Shown here: positions 62,326 through 64,000 of the stretch, piece by piece | Layout: the number at the start of each line of letters is the position of its first letter | Numbering within the stretch: the stretch's first letter is position 1 | DNA from: Streptomyces sp. AC550_RSS872 | GTDB lineage: Bacteria > Actinomycetota > Actinomycetes > Streptomycetales > Streptomycetaceae | Direction: 5' to 3' | Assembly (NCBI RefSeq): GCF_019049285.1 | Contig: NZ_JAGMUL010000128.1 | Span: 1-64,000 of the forward strand | Length of the DNA stretch: 64,000 nt | Translations under genes and position numbers: made by a program | Notes under the pieces: model-generated | The model's database searches: none | The model's input: the letters and a program-made list of their open reading frames with translations, nothing else | What the model was told of the DNA's origin: nothing

Positions 62326-62843
62326 TGGACCTCACGCCGTATGTCGACACCCTCCGCCGCGAACTCGCGGTGGCCGCCGAAGCCGGCGGCGAAGAAGCCC
62401 GCGAGCTGGCCGAGCGGCTCACCGCTCCTCTGGAGTCGGCGACCCGACTGACCATGCTCAACGTGCTCTCCGCCGCGATGGACGAGATCACCCGTGAACT
62501 CGCCCCCGGCTCGGTCGACGTACGGCTGCGCGGGCTCGACCCCGACTTCGTGGTGACGCTGCCGCCCACCTACGGCGGCGCTCCCGCGGAGCCGGCCGCG
62601 ACCGTCGAACCGTTCAGGGCCCCCGCCCCGGCCGAGGGTGACGAAGGTGCCACCGCCCGGATCAACCTGCGTCTGCCGGCCCACCTCAAGGCTCGCGCCG
62701 AGGAGGCTGCGAGCCGCGAGGGCCTGTCGGTCAACGCATGGCTGGTGCGTGCCGTTTCGGCCGCGGTCGACGGCGGCACCCAGCCGCGTACGACGGAGAA
62801 GAGCCAGACCGTCGGACAGAGCTTCACGGGCTGGGTGCGCTAG
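62325..62843 (+). CDS. HicB/Arc-type ribbon-helix-helix regulator
   Basis: 172 residues. The N-terminal half (YVDTLRRELAVAAEAGGEEA, LTMLNVLSAAMDEITRELAP) is helical; the C-terminal part ARINLRLPAHLKARAEEAAS and EGLSVNAWLVRAVSAAV is a ribbon-helix-helix DNA-binding domain of the HicB/Arc type. No HicA toxin is nearby. In Streptomyces this gene type commonly precedes a DUF4097 protein and a drug-exporter ABC pair, as here, so it is more likely an operon repressor than an antitoxin. The start coincides with the end of the operator array; no separate ribosome site is evident. Confidence 0.82.
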   Translation: MDLTPYVDTLRRELAVAAEAGGEEARELAERLTAPLESATRLTMLNVLSAAMDEITRELAPGSVDVRLRGLDPDFVVTLPPTYGGAPAEPAATVEPFRAPAPAEGDEGATARINLRLPAHLKARAEEAASREGLSVNAWLVRAVSAAVDGGTQPRTTEKSQTVGQSFTGWVR

Positions 62844-62853
62844 CCGCGCCCCG

Positions 62854-62891
62854 CCCGCACCACTACACCCGCACCACTACACCCGCACCAC
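62854..62891. repeat. 14-bp tandem repeat, 2.7 copies
   Basis: CCCGCACCACTACA is repeated at 62854-62867 and 62868-62881, with a partial third copy at 62882-62891. It fills half of the gap between the regulator and DUF4097 genes and might affect expression through length changes. Confidence 0.75.
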
Positions 62892-62938
62892 GTCCCACCA
62901 GCAGGGACGCCCCAACGACTCAAGAGGACGGGACAGTC

Positions 62939-63781
62939 ATGCCTTCTTTCGACACTCCTGAAGCAATCGCGGTCACGGCGCGCGTGGAGGCCGGTTCCAT
63001 TCAGTTCACCGCGGGCGACCGCGCCGACACCGTCGTGGAGGTGCGGCCCCGCGACCCGAAGAAGGACCTGGACGTGCGGACGGCCGACCAGACCGAGGTC
63101 AGTTACACCAGCGGTCTACTGACCGTCAGGACACCCAAGTCCAATCTGTTCGGCCGCACCGGCACCGTCGACGTGACGGTCGAACTGCCGACGGACTCGT
63201 GCATCGACATGACCGGAGCCTGGGCCCAGGTGCTCGGCGAGGGCCGACTCGGCGAGGTCCGCGTGAAGACCTCGTCCGGCGACGCCCGTTTCGACACGAC
63301 CGGCCCACTGCATCTGACCGCGTCGCACGGCTCGATCACCGTGGACCGGGTCGAGGGCACGGCCGAGATCACCACCAGCTCCGGCAGCCTGCGCGTCGGT
63401 CTCGTCGACGGCCCCGCCGTCCTGAAGAACTCGCACGGCACCACGACCATCGACGCCGCGACCGGTGAGCTGCGGGTGAGTGGCGCCAACGGTGACATCG
63501 AGATCCGGCGAGCCGAGGACTCGGTCAGCGCGACCACCGCCCACGGCACCCTGCGCGTCGACGAAGTGGCCTGCGGCACCGTCCAGTTGGAGACCAGCTA
63601 CGGCGCCATCGACGTCGGCGTCCGCGAGGGCACCGCCGCCTGGCTCGACGTCCACTCGGGCTCCGGCCAGGTGCGCAACGCGCTCACCGCCTCCGAGGCC
63701 CCGGAGGCGTCCGAGGACACCGTCAAGATCCGCGCCCGCACCCGCTTCGGCAACATCGACATCCGCCGGGCCCGCGCCTAG
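62939..63781 (+). CDS. DUF4097 beta-helix protein
   Basis: 280 residues of DUF4097, built of short beta turns with recurring patterns: VRVKTSSGDARFDTTG, LHLTASHGSITVDRVEG, AEITTSSGSLRVGLVDG, AVLKNSHGTTTIDAATG and LRVSGANGDIEIRRAED. No signal peptide, so it should be cytoplasmic. GAGGACGGGACAG lies upstream of the ATG at 62939. It sits between the ribbon-helix-helix regulator and an ABC exporter gene and is likely part of the same operon. Confidence 0.88.
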   Translation: MPSFDTPEAIAVTARVEAGSIQFTAGDRADTVVEVRPRDPKKDLDVRTADQTEVSYTSGLLTVRTPKSNLFGRTGTVDVTVELPTDSCIDMTGAWAQVLGEGRLGEVRVKTSSGDARFDTTGPLHLTASHGSITVDRVEGTAEITTSSGSLRVGLVDGPAVLKNSHGTTTIDAATGELRVSGANGDIEIRRAEDSVSATTAHGTLRVDEVACGTVQLETSYGAIDVGVREGTAAWLDVHSGSGQVRNALTASEAPEASEDTVKIRARTRFGNIDIRRARA

Positions 63782-63840
63782 CGTCCGCGCCTCCAGCTCG
63801 CCCACACCCCACCCACTCAGCTTTCGAACGGGAGGGCTCC

Positions 63841-64000
63841 ATGCCTTCATCTGTCATGGCCACGACCAGGCTGGCCGCCGGCCAACAGTCGCCCGCCGCC
63901 GTCTCCGCCGTCGGTCTGCGCAAGTCGTACGGCGACAAGACCGTCCTCGACGGCATAGATCTGCGCATCCCGGCCGGGTCCGTGTTCGCGCTGCTCGGGC
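63841..64000 (+). CDS. ABC exporter ATP-binding protein (5' part)
   Basis: The first 53 codons are inside the window: a short leader, then AVGLRKSYGDKTVLDGIDLR and IPAGSVFALLG, the opening of a DrrA-type drug-exporter ATPase, cut just before Walker A. GGGAGG lies 5 nt before the ATG. A permease is expected beyond the window. Confidence 0.88.
   Translation, partial: MPSSVMATTRLAAGQQSPAAVSAVGLRKSYGDKTVLDGIDLRIPAGSVFALLG

Noticed and set aside
62325..62843. HicAB toxin-antitoxin pair
   Set aside because: No HicA-like gene lies on either side; the neighbours are DUF4097 and an ABC exporter, which points to an operon repressor.

Overview
The window is high-GC actinobacterial DNA, almost certainly from a Streptomyces chromosome. 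The GH10 xylanase is close to end-to-end identical in layout to S. lividans XlnA, a conservon (cvnA-D plus P450s) is present, GTG starts and 4-nt stop/start overlaps are common, and many secreted enzymes carry CBM13 (ricin-type) modules. No rRNA, tRNA or CRISPR array was seen.

Layout. 0-10 kb: flavin disulfide reductase divergent from an XRE-cupin regulator; a quinone oxidoreductase and two acyl-CoA dehydrogenases in one coupled operon; a Tat-exported phosphodiesterase-like protein; a phosphodiester glycosidase; DUF779; a secreted TAP-type peptidase. 10-24 kb: a 1739-residue secreted enzyme with two GH43 domains, a DedA protein, a xylose-type ABC importer (binding protein, ATPase, permease), a SpoIIE-type phosphatase sensor followed by a second, paralogous sugar-binding lipoprotein, and small membrane proteins. 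24-33 kb: LysR regulator with a thioesterase-like gene, then a conservon operon read leftward: cvnA, a double-roadblock cvnB, cvnC, cvnD, a CYP157-type P450 without the ExxR motif, a second P450 and an enoyl-CoA hydratase. 33-38.5 kb: an arabinoxylan cluster of GH62 arabinofuranosidase, GH10 xylanase and a CE1-type esterase, all with CBM13 modules, with palindromes upstream of the GH62 and xylanase genes.

38.6-57.3 kb is a plastic accessory region. It holds decayed genes (SDR, TetR, HEAT-repeat protein, TcmP, a NACHT-type NTPase front end, a small membrane protein), an IS481 remnant, an inactivated IS5-type element and a separate 110-bp copy of its end. Set among these is an intact cassette at 40.7-44.8 kb: a Crp/Fnr regulator followed by five genes joined by four successive 4-nt overlaps, namely a class III nucleotide-cyclase-like protein, two unknown proteins, an excisionase-like HTH protein and a nucleoside-deoxyribosyltransferase/TIR-like effector candidate. 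It looks like a cyclic-nucleotide signalling or conflict system and is the main candidate for an undescribed system. The same region carries an ABC exporter, a two-component system with an MMPL transporter, and a DUF574 methyltransferase.

57.5-64 kb: two similar His/Cys-rich small membrane proteins, a cysteine-synthase-like PLP enzyme coupled to an MFS exporter, remnants of cbtA and a tyrosinase, then a ribbon-helix-helix regulator gene preceded by helically phased TGGCGCCA-type sites, a DUF4097 protein and the start of an ABC exporter ATPase cut by the window end.

Two themes recur: plant cell-wall sugar use (GH43, xylose-type importer, GH62/GH10/CE1) and gene decay around insertion sequences.
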